Positions 10,598 to 22,056 of a DNA stretch of 64,000 nt are shown one piece after another. The position numbers were made by a program, and so were the translations under genes. Numbering within the stretch: the stretch's first letter is position 1; each line of letters begins with the position of its first letter. This stretch comes from Porpolomopsis calyptriformis (taxonomy: Eukaryota > Basidiomycota > Agaricomycetes > Agaricales > Hygrophoraceae). The notes below the pieces were generated by a model. The model saw only the letters and a program-made list of their open reading frames with translations, was not told the DNA's origin and ran no database searches. The stretch is taken from contig OX621166.1 of NCBI GenBank assembly GCA_951640195.1, forward strand, positions 620,001 to 684,000. Reading direction: 5' to 3'.

Positions 10598-13500
10598 TCA
10601 ACCTTCGTCCTCGCCTCCATCTTCCTCGCCTTCGTCTTCGGAAACTTCTAGTCCTACCTCCCGAAGGCGTGCCTTATCTCTCTTCCGTTTGCCAGTCACC
10701 TCGTCCAACAGAACCAATAGATCCTCTTGCTCCTTCTCTACCTCCTTCCGCTTCTCTTCCGAACTATTTAGTTCAGACGACAGAGAAGCAACTTGCCGTT
10801 GTAATGTGGTGGTCTAAGGATGGTCATAAATCCGTGTGCATCAACAATGATGATCATCTCTGGAGCTAACCTCGTCTTTTAATGATGTCTCTTTCAGTTT
10901 GTTCTGAAGAACTTCAATTTCTTGCGCCTGACGAGCTATGGTCTGCTTTAATGTAGCCACAAGCATCACAGTCTCGGAGTTTTGTCCTGCAGAAAGTGCA
11001 TCTGTATCAAATGTACCGACGTTTTTCGAGGATCAATGACGTACCAGAGGCAGAGGATAAAGAGTTTGGATCAGTTGAAAGACCCCTTTGCACGGTATCT
11101 TAGTGGAAATCCATCTGAGCGCGCAACGTCACAAATCAGAGAAAGAAACACTCACAATAATTAGACTTCCAGAAATCAACAAAGGCCCAATCAAACCATA
11201 TCTCTGCTTCGTTTTCAGTCACAGGTTTAAGGCCAGCTTGGAGGTGAGGAGGTGTTGGATATGGGAGAACGATGGATTCGGGACCGATAGCCTTGAACCT
11301 CTCATCTTCTCTCATCCGTGCCATCCTTCCAATAAGAGTATCGATACCTAGTCGGTTGAGAATAGGGTAGATGGTCGCTCTGAGTCATATTAGAAGCATG
11401 CTACGCAGGAAAAACTTTTTTTTTGTCACCTAGTAATTTCGCCTGGGTCACGATTGAACTCGTAACAGATACCAAGCAGAAAAACACAAAGCCCAGGGAC
11501 AATAGCGTCCGCTTCAGATGGTTGATTTATAGGCTCCACCAGCTGTCAAACGACCGCACGGTCAACAAGTTGGAAGACTTCATTCTGAGAATACTAACGA
11601 GGCCCAATCCTCCAGCTTGCAGGAAATCTCTCACGGCTCCAGGGTTCTCCCAGAGCCACTGTGAAAGCAGACAGAGGTATCCTACGACAAGTCGGTCCCA
11701 CTCTCGCGACTCTCGCTCAGAAGTGTTAGCGCGTGAACGGGATAAAAACGAAAGTGAGAGGTTTTCGCTGAGGATCTGCAGGAGCGTCTGTGGTGGTTCT
11801 TCTTCTTCTTCGACCTTTTCGCTCTTTACTTCGGGTGGTACGCCATCGGCGGGTACGAAGAGGCTACCAGAACTAGAATCAAGCGGGGTCGGAGTGATGA
11901 GACGAGCACGGTCTTTAGCGTGAGGTGACGAGCGGAGGAGGTGAGAAAAGAGGAGTGTTGCCAAATGGGTAGCTGTCACGCTGGCTTCGTCGAGGGGTGT
12001 GCTCGGAGGAGATGCAAGGGACTGCAGGAGTGGGGATATCAGGGGTTGCTCAGATGAACCTGCAGAAGAGCACGGTCAGGCAGGGATTGTGATCCACGGT
12101 GAATATATGACCTGATTCCTCTCGGGGGAGTATCGTTTCCAAAATCGCCTGTTTAATTTCCTCTTTGCGTGCGAAATTCTATTGATTCATCAGCAATAAC
12201 ACGCAGGAGAAAGGGACCACTGGATACCTCGAACACTGCGACAGCACTACCTCTGAGGTCTAATCCCTCTTTGACTCTTTTCCCACCATCCATACCATTG
12301 TATTCCCCGTGAAGAGCTAGTTCGATGAGTGAATCGAGTGCTGATAATTGCTCTAGACGATCCCACTCTTCGCCGTTTGACTCGGGAACAGGAATATATG
12401 GTGTCAGTAACAGTTCTGACATCGGGAAGGTCAGATTTGTAGGAAGCAAGCGTAGAGCCTATTAATCATTCGGGTTAGCATCGTTTCAATGAGATTTAGT
12501 TTTAACTGACATGTGTCTTCAGTATAGTAGGTGCGTTGGAAGCTAGTGCGATTTCAATGAAACATCTGATGAAAGTGAATGATTCTTGAGCCTAGATAGA
12601 CTGTCCACTTAGTGAACTGTTGTACAGACACGAGAAGGTATACGCACATTGCTTCCCTTTGAACCTGTAAGCATACCCATAATACTGATGACTAAAAAGG
12701 CATTCGCAAGTTTCTGCTGGTCCCAAAATTGAAGCGCGAATTCTTGCGGGGCAGGATCGCGAATTTGCAGATTTGAAGGATAAAGCAGAAGAGAGCATAT
12801 AACTGGCGGGAGTGGTGACGCGCGGAAGTAGCTCTACAGGGACGGCATAGGTTAACATCATCAGAACAGATAACACGCCGTACTTGATTGGATGTGTTGA
12901 ACCGAAGCAGGCCATCGACACACGTGAGCGCTTCTTGAGCGACAATACCGCCCTCAACACCTCCTTCCTGTATAACGATGTTGAAGAGCTTTTCGAATCC
13001 GCCCTCGAAAGCGAGAATCTTCTGGATGTCCGGGTTCTGCGAGATCAGTGATTGTACCATTGTAATACATGCTGTAAAATATATAGAGTTAGCATAAATC
13101 GGAGGAGATATTGGAGATGTGGGCAAGCCCAGGATGTCGTAGAGAGCGCCTACGTCTCGCTTTGTGTCGGAAATTGAGATAAGTCAATGATCACAATATT
13201 GAAAATCGCCTTCAAAAAGCTCAGGTCTCTAAAGGTGACTTGATGACAAGTCATGACGCAGATAGGCGGAAAGAACGCCCAGATCATCATGGGCTCCCAC
13301 CTACTCCACTTGACACTTCGTCAACGGGGATAGCACTCACCATTTCGAATGATTTCCCTCTTATCTTCAAGTACAGCAATCACGTTCGTTGCGCCACCAG
13401 GGGCAGTTAGAAAATACCCCTGGACAACCTGCCGTCTGTTTTGCAATAGTACAATCAAGTACTGGACGGTGGCAAACCGTGTGTAGAAATTCGTGTCTCC

Positions 13501-13881
13501 TAGGAGAGAGAACATCACATATGTCGCCTTTTCGTTTGCCAGCACGTAGTCTGTATGTTTAAATGCAAGTTCCTTTGTGGCCGGGGTGTTGTCCTCAACT
13601 TCACACAAGATGTGCAAAGTCTCTAGAACGGCCTTGCCGATGTCTGCGTCCAATTCCGCATCATTTGACAAGACTTCCAAGAGTCTTGGAAGTGCACGAT
13701 CACCGACCTCCTGTTTGCAATCGCGTGAGAGACCCTTGAGCGATAAGACGGCAGCTCGCCGATCTGCTAGCAGGGTTGCAGGAGATAGTCTGTCACTGAG
13801 CTTCGAAATAGCATCCGTAGCAGTTTGTGGTGTACCGGTGGGCCCTCTCAAGGCGACCGTGACGTCTCGAAAGAAGTCCAT
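10598..13881 (-). CDS. USO1: USO1/p115 vesicle-tethering protein
   Basis: Model: complement(join(10598..10813,10871..10986,11045..11098,11156..11379,11430..11542,11599..12059,12112..12178,12228..12458,12511..12591,12648..12833,12884..13071,13341..13881)), 825 aa. The N-terminal two thirds are the armadillo-like head: FFRDVTVALRGPTGTPQTA, DTNFYTRFATVQYLIVLLQNRR, QSLISQNPDIQKILAFEGGF, APQEFALQFWDQQKLANAF, GLCVFLLGICYEFNRDPGEI, EIWFDWAFVDFWKSNYY. A short coiled coil and acidic tail (EVSEDEGEEDGGEDEG) follow. Family role: tethering of COPII vesicles at the Golgi with Ypt1/Rab1. The coiled coil is much shorter than in budding yeast, as is usual for filamentous fungi. The first intron is 269 nt, about five times the local norm; the others are 49-58 nt. 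The ATG is at 13881; the preceding in-frame codon is GTG. Confidence 0.92.
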
Positions 13882-13921
13882 ACTGATCACGATGGGTGCA
13901 GAGTGCTTGAATATGAATCCT

Positions 13922-13953
13922 CCACGTGGGCAATCTCGTATGCGGTCACGTGA
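13922..13953. promoter_or_regulatory. Two CACGTG palindromes in a divergent promoter
   Basis: CCACGTGG (13922-13929) and TCACGTGA (13946-13953) both lie in the 93 bp between the USO1 start (13881, minus) and the NLR start (13975, plus). CACGTG is the core site of bHLH factors such as Cbf1/USF types. That both genes are controlled here is inferred. Confidence 0.5.
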
Positions 13954-13974
13954 GTACCGCCTCCATCTTCAACC

Positions 13975-16900
13975 ATGACAAGCCCATCGAGTATCGCAAC
14001 GAACGCAGATCAAAGTGTGGTCGACCAATCCACTATAGGTAATGACAGGTTTTGTTCAGATCAGGGACAATCACTCATGGCTCCGGTCGCTTATCTATCT
14101 CAGCTCAAGACCGCAAGCCCGGTTCACCGCGATTGGTTAACAATGTCCCCTTTGGCCTTCTCTCCGTCAACTTCACCGGGCGACAGAAAGAGCTGAATTT
14201 CATAAACGAGGCATTCAATAAGATGCACAGTGCCACCACCCCAAGCTGTTGCACCATCTATGGGATGCCCGGCGTGGGGAAGTTACAATTGGTGTTGCGT
14301 TACGCGAAATTATCGTTCGACCATGACCTCTACCCTCACATATTCTGGGTATCGGCTTCCGCCATTGATAAGTTGACCCAAGGACTTGCTCAAATTCTTG
14401 ATCTCGTTGATCACCGCGACCGCCACTTAAAAGAGCAAGACGTTAAATTGACTTCCGCCCAACACTGGTTAGAAGAACCACATGGGGATGATGGCTTTGA
14501 TTGGCTTCTTGTGTTTGATAATGTCGACAGAAGTACTCTTGACTTTCTTCGGATGTATGTTCCTCGCAAGAATGCGCGAGGAAACATTCTTTTCACAACA
14601 CAGATGAGTGACGTAGCTGAAGCTCTGGCAAACACTGTAGGAAACCAGCATCCCATACTCGACCTTCGCACCTTGGAATTGCAGGATTCCGTGAATCTCC
14701 TGTTCAAAGACGCGGGTATCATAGCGACGCCCTCTGTGCTGGGCCACGCCGAGGAATTGGTCGATTCCGTTGGTCATCTGCCTCTCGCCATCGTTCAAGT
14801 TGGACCGTTTATGAAACAAACTCACACAAGTCTCGACCGAATGCTTGAATTGTACAAGAGCGAGCATAAGACGGAGGTAAATTAAAGATTTTCGGCTTTT
14901 ATATCCAAGTATTTACTCTTCCCGACAGATAATTTCATGGGAGAACGACCTAACGGCGGACGCGGAGCGATCAGTAGCAGCGATATTTGCCACTCAATTG
15001 AGCCGGTTAGACCAGGCATCTCCTAATGCCAACAATCTGTTAAAAATTCTTTCTTTCCTCTCTCCGGAAGCTATTCCAATAGAGACACTTAAAGAGGGGG
15101 CAAAAGAGTGGCTGAATCCACAGCATCGACCAAGGCACGTTCCATCTGAACCCGAAGACGACATTCATATATCCTCCGAGTCTCGCTCTTTGGTTACCAC
15201 GATCCTCTCGCCGATCGAGTTCCATGCAGCCATCCAAATGTTATAGAACCTTTCGTTGCTCAAATTTCGGTCTGAGGTCGAGAACTCTTCGCTCTGGATG
15301 CATGACTTGCTCCAATTCATGATCCAAGAAAACGCAACGAAAGGGGAGACCTATCGAGAATGGCTTCAGTTATCAATATCGCTCATCTGTGGCGCGTTCC
15401 GATATATAGGGGACCCTGAGCTACCCGAGCGGCGCGCCGATTATGAAAGGTTTATGCCACATTTGGGATCGTTGAATAAACGATGGCGTGGTGTGCACGG
15501 AGCGAATCTTGAGCTGGCTGCCGCGAACTTGGAGATGGCGAAATATTTGACGAGTCGCGAAAGGCACGACGAGGCCGAAATACTGTCCAAGCAAGTGTTG
15601 GAAATCTACGAAAGGAAGTTGGGGTGCGAGCATCCAGATACACTGGCAGCGACGACCGTGCTCGGAATGATCTATCAATCCCAAGAGCGATGGGCAGAGG
15701 CTGAATCACTGTTCAAAAGGGCTCTGTCAGGCAATGAAGCTCATCCTAACTCTGACCCCCTAGTCAAGGTCTCGTTAACGGCCAACCTTGCACGTGTCTA
15801 CACGTCCCAGAGACGATATGACGATGCTGAGCCGCTGCACAAGCAGGCACTGCTGGATTATCAGGAGCATTTAGGCCCCGATCACCCGAAGATTTTCACA
15901 CAGATGGAAGAGTTCGCATGCCATCATATAGCTCAGTCTCGGTTCGATGATGCCGAGCCACTGCTCAAGCAGGCATTAGCGGGCCAGGAGAAGTTACTAG
16001 GTGCCAAAGACATATCTACAATGAGGCCAATGCACAACCTCGCATCTGCTTATACAGGGCAAGGACGGTACGCCGAGGCTGAAGCCCTTTTCAAGCAGGC
16101 GTTGGCCAGACGGGAAGAACATTTGGGTGCCGATCACCCACTCACGCTCTTAACGATGGATATGTTCTCCTCGGTTTATCTCGCGCAAGGACGGTATGAT
16201 GCGGCTGAGGCCCTCCTTAACCAGGTACTAGCGGGTCGGGAGAAACATCGGCGTATCGATCGGCCAGAAACCTTGCTATCGATGAATCTTCTCGCCAAAG
16301 TTTACCTTGCCCAAGGACGTGACGTGGAATCCGAGGGATTATTCGAACGGGCCATAACGAGTGCGAAGAAATGTTTGGGTTCCGATCATCCGACCACACT
16401 AACATCGATGAATAACTTGGGTAGTGTTTATCTGTCACAAGGGCGACACAACGACGCCGAAGCACTGTATGAATCCGTCATATCTGGTTGGAAGAAACAT
16501 CAAGGCTCCCATCTGCTGGAATCAATGAGTAATCTTGCCTGTGTATATTACGCGCAGGGACGGTTAATCCAGGCCGAAGAATTGATTAAACGGGCAATGT
16601 CCAAACCGTCATGGGAGCGTCAGAGGAAGGATTTAAGCCACCCTAACACACTGTCAATGATAAGCAACCTCGCATCTATCTATCACTCACAGAAGCGGTT
16701 TGACGAGGCCGAACCACTGTATAAGGAAGTATTGGCCGGCCAGGAAAACCATCTAGGTCCAAATCACCCCGAGACGCTGTTAACAATGAACCTTCTCGGC
16801 GCTCTACATTGCTCACAAGAACGACTTCTCGAGGCTCAAGTGCTGTTAGAACAGGTATTAGCTGCCCGAGAGAATCTTTCGGGTGCCAATAACCTCTTGA

Positions 16901-17472
16901 TGCTCTCGGTAATGAACAACCTCTCGTCTGTCTACTTTCGGCAAAGAGACTTTGACAAAGCTGAAGCATTACTCGACAAGGTGGTGGCTGGCCGGGAGAA
17001 GTATCAGAAAGCCGGTCACCCGGACACGCTGACAGTATTGAACAACCTCGCATCTGTCTATCGGGCGCAAGAGCGGTTCACCGAGGCTATCGCGTTACTC
17101 GAGCGCGTGGTATTTGGTCAAGAGAAATGTTTAGGGATTCTTCACCCAAACACGCTTCAATCAATGATCAACCTCTCGGATGTTTATAGACTCAACCATC
17201 GATGGAGCGATGCGGAAGTACTGCTGAAGCGGGCAGTTGAAGGTTCGGAGAATCATCTAGGGGTCGATCACCCTACCACTCTCTTGTCGATGCATTCCCT
17301 CGCATCTTTGTACGAATGCCAATGGCGGATTGTTGAAGCCGGGGTATTGCGCAAGCCGTTGGCGGGCAGGGAGCAGAGTCTGCCCGGAGTCCAAAGCCAC
17401 GGCCACGGCCTGTGGATTCAGCATGCAATAATGGGAATGGTTGGGACTGTTGCTGGATGGTTCAGAGGTTGA
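13975..17472 (+). CDS. NB-ARC/TPR NOD-like receptor, interrupted by an in-frame TAG (likely recent pseudogene)
   Basis: Model: join(13975..14038,14104..14876,14929..17472), 1126 codons, with an in-frame TAG at 15244-15246 (codon 385). The first ~40 residues lack a recognisable effector domain. An NB-ARC-type STAND ATPase follows: NFTGRQKELNFI, Walker A region GMPGVGKL (residues 75-82; Leu where Thr/Ser is normal), Walker B DWLLVFDNVD, ILFTTQMSDVAEAL, GHLPLAIVQVG, and the winged-helix region ending in LWMHDLLQFMIQE. Then come about 15 kinesin-light-chain-type TPRs of ~42 aa (such as YLAQGRYDAAEALL and GADHPLTLLTM). Such fungal NLRs are thought to sense non-self or damage and oligomerise with ATP. 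The stop sits inside conserved sequence (AAIQML*NLSLLKF) where Gln is likely (CAG to TAG). A 54-nt in-frame segment (15193-15246) bounded by GT and AG could remove it. It starts 93 bp from divergent USO1. Confidence 0.8.
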
Positions 17473-17568
17473 GTGCGTTAATGACCCTATATTCATGTCC
17501 TTGTGTATATATCTTGTTCAATACAGAATTGGCTTCACATGACATGACTCAGGTTGGATGCAAGTTCT

Positions 17569-18270
17569 ATGGTGTCAAAAACTAGGCATCCAGCTCCATC
17601 GCATCCTTCTTCCCGGACCCCTACCTTTCGGGTGAACGCGATACGGTCGTACCACTTTGAACCAGCCGTTTCACCCAGGAAACAGAAAAATGCCTCTCGC
17701 CGCGGCCCGTATCCAAGCACTCGGCCTAATTCAAATAACATAGACGCGTCTACTCCGAAAAACTCTCCTCAAATACCTTGCCGCCTTGAATCTCCCATTA
17801 GCTTAAGCCAAAAACCTTCTCGTGCTGCCAAACCCACAACGTTTGCAACCAAAAACAGTATCCGATTGATTCCCGTGCTGAGTTCTCAAAATGCTCAAGC
17901 CTCTGTGTATACCCACCCTGTCGATATTATTCCGCTTGAAGCAGCTGTCAGCGATTCTTTCCATAACATCTATGCTGCAGGGGTGCCACCCACAAAGCAC
18001 GGCTTCACGGCGATCTCGACTTCCATGTCGAAAGTGTCCTCAAGTCGAGGGCACACTGTAGCTCTGGCTCCCATGTGTGATTCGCCGTTACCGAGATCCC
18101 GTGCCCCACTTGCTGGTCAGTATGGTAATCGTGCCTCCACCGCGCTATATAAAAGGCACGCAAGATTCCCGCGCGCTGACTCCAGTGTAAACAGACACGT
18201 CGCGTTTCCAGAATACACTTCACCCTTCACAAGATCAGGAATTTCCCCAGCAGTCTCCCCTCGCGAGTAA
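17569..18270 (+). CDS. Hypothetical Ser/Pro/Arg-rich protein
   Basis: A single open frame of 233 aa from the ATG at 17569; the frame opens slightly earlier at a TTG. Composition is rich in Ser, Pro, Arg, Thr and Ala (TRHPAPSHPSSRTPTF, PRSRAPLAGQYGN), with no domain, signal peptide or membrane segment, so it is probably disordered. It lies about 100 bp after the NLR stop. A TATA box for the next gene falls inside its 3' part, so either the two transcripts overlap or this frame is not translated. I do not recognise it. Confidence 0.4.
   Translation: MVSKTRHPAPSHPSSRTPTFRVNAIRSYHFEPAVSPRKQKNASRRGPYPSTRPNSNNIDASTPKNSPQIPCRLESPISLSQKPSRAAKPTTFATKNSIRLIPVLSSQNAQASVYTHPVDIIPLEAAVSDSFHNIYAAGVPPTKHGFTAISTSMSKVSSSRGHTVALAPMCDSPLPRSRAPLAGQYGNRASTALYKRHARFPRADSSVNRHVAFPEYTSPFTRSGISPAVSPRE
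18146..18156 (+). promoter_or_regulatory. TATA box (TATATAAAAGG)
   Basis: A strong TATA sequence 125 bp before the ATG at 18281, giving a plausible leader of about 95 nt for that gene. It lies inside the upstream open frame. Confidence 0.5.
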
Positions 18271-18280
18271 CTTTGAGAAT

Positions 18281-18730
18281 ATGGCCGAAGAGGTTTGTGG
18301 CTTCCCAAACTTGGCTACTTTTAAACTGACGGGGGGAACGCTTGTGCGAAACCAGGCACAGACCATACCCACCGAGCATCCAACGATGTCGCCACCCCGC
18401 TTCTCCGTCACAAACCTGGACATGGATCACGTCGAGCCGCAGGATGGACCCATCCTATTGCCCCTAGACACCCCATGTGGACCCGATTGTCCCTTCCTCC
18501 AGCCCGGGATCCTGGCCTTGGCCAAAATACTATTTGAGCCACCCAGTGACCCCAATGAACCCATTCTATTCGTCCCCGACATCTCGGATGAGACCCTCGT
18601 CGCTCTCACCGACCGGCTCCTCATGACTTTCTGCTTGGGCCCCATCGAGGATTCGGATCCCCAGGCATCCAGCGCTCTGCCTCTAATTCCCGACTCTGTT
18701 GTTATAAATGGTATCGCCGATGAAATGTAG
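18281..18730 (+). CDS. Hypothetical 149-aa protein
   Basis: An uninterrupted 149-codon frame beginning in a fair context (gagaatATGG), preceded by a good TATA box. The protein is acidic and Pro/Leu-rich, with a CGPDCPFLQPG patch and a C-terminal half (ISDETLVALTDRLLMTFCLGP) that could be helical. There are no transmembrane segments and no family match. It starts 10 nt after the previous open frame ends. Expression is plausible; function is unknown. Confidence 0.45.
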   Translation: MAEEVCGFPNLATFKLTGGTLVRNQAQTIPTEHPTMSPPRFSVTNLDMDHVEPQDGPILLPLDTPCGPDCPFLQPGILALAKILFEPPSDPNEPILFVPDISDETLVALTDRLLMTFCLGPIEDSDPQASSALPLIPDSVVINGIADEM

Positions 18731-19062
18731 CTTTAAGATAACCAAGAATCCCCTTTTCTGTATGTATGAATAGTTCGCGTGTAGCACAATCCCTCTTTCG
18801 ATGTCGCAGTGTTGTCTCCATGTTATCGAATAATACCCTCCAATCATTATCAGGAGCAATTGGAAATAAAGGCAATTTAGTTCGCACTACTATTTCAACA
18901 CACGGCTCGAAAACGATCGATGATAAATAACAAGCATAGGCTTCCTCCGCAATAGCGAATCCCAGCCGCCCCTATGTCTAGAGACGCGTTTAGTCACGTG
19001 ATGGGTGAAATTGCCAAAAGGATAAAAATTTACCTTTTGAAAATAAAAACGTATGCAATCCG
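18731..19062. other. Intergenic, convergent 3' ends
   Basis: This holds the 3' regions of the plus-strand gene ending at 18730 and the minus-strand gene ending at 19063. A TCACGTGA palindrome sits at 18994-19001, but at the 3' side of both genes, so it is probably incidental. Confidence 0.4.
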
Positions 19063-20807
19063 TCACGGACTGGTGGAAGCCTGCGCATCCTCTAGCAGCC
19101 CACTCTCGAACACAAACTTGCCACTGGATTTCAGCCTCTCAACCAGGACATCGCCGAGAGCACTCATCGGTGTCATGACACCGCCGCGACGGCCGAGATG
19201 TGGTAGGTCATCGAAGGAAAGAAGGATGGAGAGGGCGGATTCGGCAATCATAACTGGACGGAGAGAAGTCAATCAGAAAGGGGAGAAAAGAAACGGAGAA
19301 GAGAAATTGATTTAAGGTGCTCACTTGAGCTGAGATAATAACCGGGGTCACCCTGGCCACGTGTGACGGTCTTGACATATATCTGCGGAGTACCTGGTGT
19401 TGCAACGGATGAAGTTATGTTGATTGTTTCGAGGAATCCATTTTGCATGACCCTATTCACGGAGTTTATAAGGTGAGGTCACGTTGGATTGATAGCATGA
19501 CGCACTTTTCTGATGGGCCTTCCCCAGGCTTCAAACCAAACTTCTTGACAAGCCACCGGAACTTTCGAATAGACGTTGGTGAATAAGTTAAGAGAAGGGT
19601 GGTTTTTAGTAAATCCACTCACCGCAAAGGAATACATAAACAAGAAACGAATAACGCTATATCCGATACTACAGAGCAACGCGGTGAATGAATTGCGGGT
19701 GATGACAAATTCGTCATAAACAAAATGAGGTCCATAGGACAACATTTGAGCGTGTTCGCGACTTGCGCCATGAATGCTGACACGGTCGTCCTCTTTGCCA
19801 AATTTGCTCATCTCAAGCTCGTGAAGACCCCAGGTGTGTTGGACTAATGCTCTGTTGGTGGGACTCATGAAGAAAAAGCCGCCTATGATGGGCGGTTTGA
19901 TCATGGGAAGACTGTAAAAGAACGGTGGACCGGGAAGTGGAGGGCCCTTGACTGAGAAAACAAGATCATGATAAGTTGTCGATCAAAAAATGTGTTTTTT
20001 TGGGGGGAAACAGACCTGGGCTTAGCACGTAAGGATCAAGAGCCTGGTCGAGTCTGTCGCGTGGAGTATCTTCAACAACAGAGATAGTAGTCGCGAGTGT
20101 TCCACCCGAAAGGCCGCCTCGGAATTTGAACCCGGTGGTTGATTTCTCGATGCAAGCGTTAGGGCCAGCGATTTTTTTGAGTGTTTTGTTGGAGAGAAAG
20201 ACAGAGAGATCGGAGGGCAAGGAGTCCATGGCGCATCCGTGAATAATAATAGCACCCGATTGAACGGCGGGGTAATCGAATCTGTGCAAATGAAGGGTGA
20301 ACCGAAGATGTCTGGGTAAAAAAAAAACAAAAAAAGAGGTACTCGGTGATGATGTCTCTGACCCAATGTGTTTCGCCAGTGAGGTCGACATAATGAATGC
20401 CATGTCGGACGCAAGCTCTGGTAGGTCTGACGTGAGATGACCGGCAACGGATATTATTTATCAGCTCTTACTTTACAACAGGCGTCCCCCATCTCGAATA
20501 AGGTCCTACAGTGTTGATCACGACTTTTGTGAGCTTCACAGCTTTTTCGACTTGTTCAAAATTGGCCACGTCAACTTGAATAGTTTTTACAGAGTCATCC
20601 AGACCCAGCTCAGACACCAGGGCATCAAGTTTAGATGTCGAACGCGCAGCAATAGCAAGTGTAAATGTCGAACGTTGTGGGTGAGCGAACAGATATCGGG
20701 TTATGAGACGGCCGGTGAATCCTGGCAGGGAACAAAGTCAGGCATCGACTACGACGATTGAAACGCTGACCTGTAGCGCCCAGCACTAGGATATCTGAGG
20801 TGCTCAT
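19063..20807 (-). CDS. Saccharopine-dehydrogenase-like oxidoreductase (trans-acting enoyl reductase type)
   Basis: Model: complement(join(19063..19253,19325..19452,19506..19561,19623..19951,20016..20281,20343..20417,20472..20721,20771..20807)), 443 aa, all introns in phase. An N-terminal Rossmann fold starts at residue 5 (SDILVLGATGFTGRLITRYL, with GATGFTG for NAD(P)), followed by TLAIAARSTSKLDAL, VVINTVGPYSRWG, ACVRHGIHYVDLTGE, SGAIIIHGCAMDSLPSDL and GGLSGGTLATTISV. A hydrophobic stretch near residues 300-318 (ALLCSIGYSVIRFLFMYSF) could anchor it to a membrane. This family differs from lysine-pathway saccharopine dehydrogenase; vertebrate SCCPDH is associated with lipid droplets, and the substrate is not known. 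It is 116 bp from the RS-rich gene upstream on the same strand. Confidence 0.87.
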
Positions 20808-20923
20808 ATTAGTAATAAGTTAGCCTGGAGGACCAAACCGAATTTGGAAACGTGAAAAGCTTAAGCCAGCTACCGGCGAAGGTCGTTGCGGTGATACATG
20901 TCTCGATTAAAAAAACAAGCGTC

Positions 20924-22056
20924 CTAATCCTCAAACATACTGCCATCCATACGGACACCCATATTTTGTTTAACCTCCATTCCTAAAATTTTCATTTTTC
21001 CCACCTGGGACCGGCACAACATCAGCCTGGTACATTTCTACTGAAAATGCACAACGCACCGCATTTCGCTCGTGTTGAACCTTCCTTAGCTCCATCAACT
21101 TCTCCTTGGTCAGGTAACTGTCCGTTTCAGCCGGCGGTTTTTTCAGCCGGCTCTGGTGCGCACGCATGTCCGCCGCTGGATCGTACATGTCGTCCCGAGG
21201 GGGCACAAACTCCCCCGCACGCAAGGCCGACATACGCCTCTCATATGCTTCCATGTTGTAGTACTTTTCGTGAGGAAGCGTGGCTGGTTTCGGAACACTC
21301 AGTGATCCGGGGTCAACGAGCGACGGCAACCATTCTGACCTGTATTGTAGTCCTCCATAAAGCGAGCAAACTCTTTCTTGTTCTGGTCCTTGGACAATGT
21401 CTCAGGATTGACCTTTCTTTCCTCTACCAGCCAGGTGGAGAATTCTGGCCCTTTTGTGAATATGCTACCTGGGATAAGACATATTGTAGCCAACGAACGA
21501 AGGTACTCACTCAATCTCTGAGATAATCCCGAATTTCCCCCAATGAAGGGTATCGGCGTTTCCATGCTTCTTCTTATGTACTCGACGTGAAGGGGTGTTG
21601 AAAGCAGGGGTATAGCTGGCAGCTCACCTTATCTTTCTTCCTCTTCTTCTTTTCCTTTCTCTCGCGACTCCGGCTGCTCCGTTTATGGCCCCTATCCTTT
21701 TTTCTATGACGATGTCGGTGGTGCGATGAAATAGACGACTGAGAGGAGAGAGAACGAGAGCGTGATCGCCTCCTCTTTCTATGATGGTCCCTGGGGTTGT
21801 CGCGATCGCGTGAACGAGACCTGGAAGCTGATGGACGTCTCCTTGGACTCCGGGAGCGTGATCGCGATCGTTTGTGGTGCGAGGGCCCCCGGGGAGGCGA
21901 ACGGGAGCGTGTACGTGAAAGCGAAGGGTACTGACGAGAGCGGTCGTTCTGGGTAGATTTCTCTACTGGACTGGACTGTTTTCCTCCCCTGCTAGGACTG
22001 GGATCTCTCGAACGGGGCCTGCCTCGGTCATCGCTGCTACGCCTGGAGTGTCTCAT
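20924..22056 (-). CDS. RS-domain nuclear protein with conserved WGKFGI domain
   Basis: Model: complement(join(20924..21004,21060..21283,21340..21464,21511..21572,21628..22056)), 306 aa. The first ~140 residues are an RS domain full of RSRSRSP and KKRKKDK runs. After it comes a compact domain with HWGKFGIISEIDIFTKGPEF, STWLVEERKVNPETL, FARFMEDYNTATLPHEKYY and a C-terminal GKMKILGMEVKQNMGVRMD. I recognise this as a eukaryotic conserved pattern but cannot name it with certainty. RS domains usually act in nuclear speckles and pre-mRNA processing. All introns close in frame and restore conserved motifs. A CACGTG box lies 19-24 bp before the ATG at 22056. Confidence 0.8.

Noticed and set aside
13072..13340. 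Extra coding exon inside USO1 intron 1 (ALYDILGLP-like reading)
   Set aside because: Adding it would lengthen a conserved armadillo repeat; the direct splice already gives the expected spacing.
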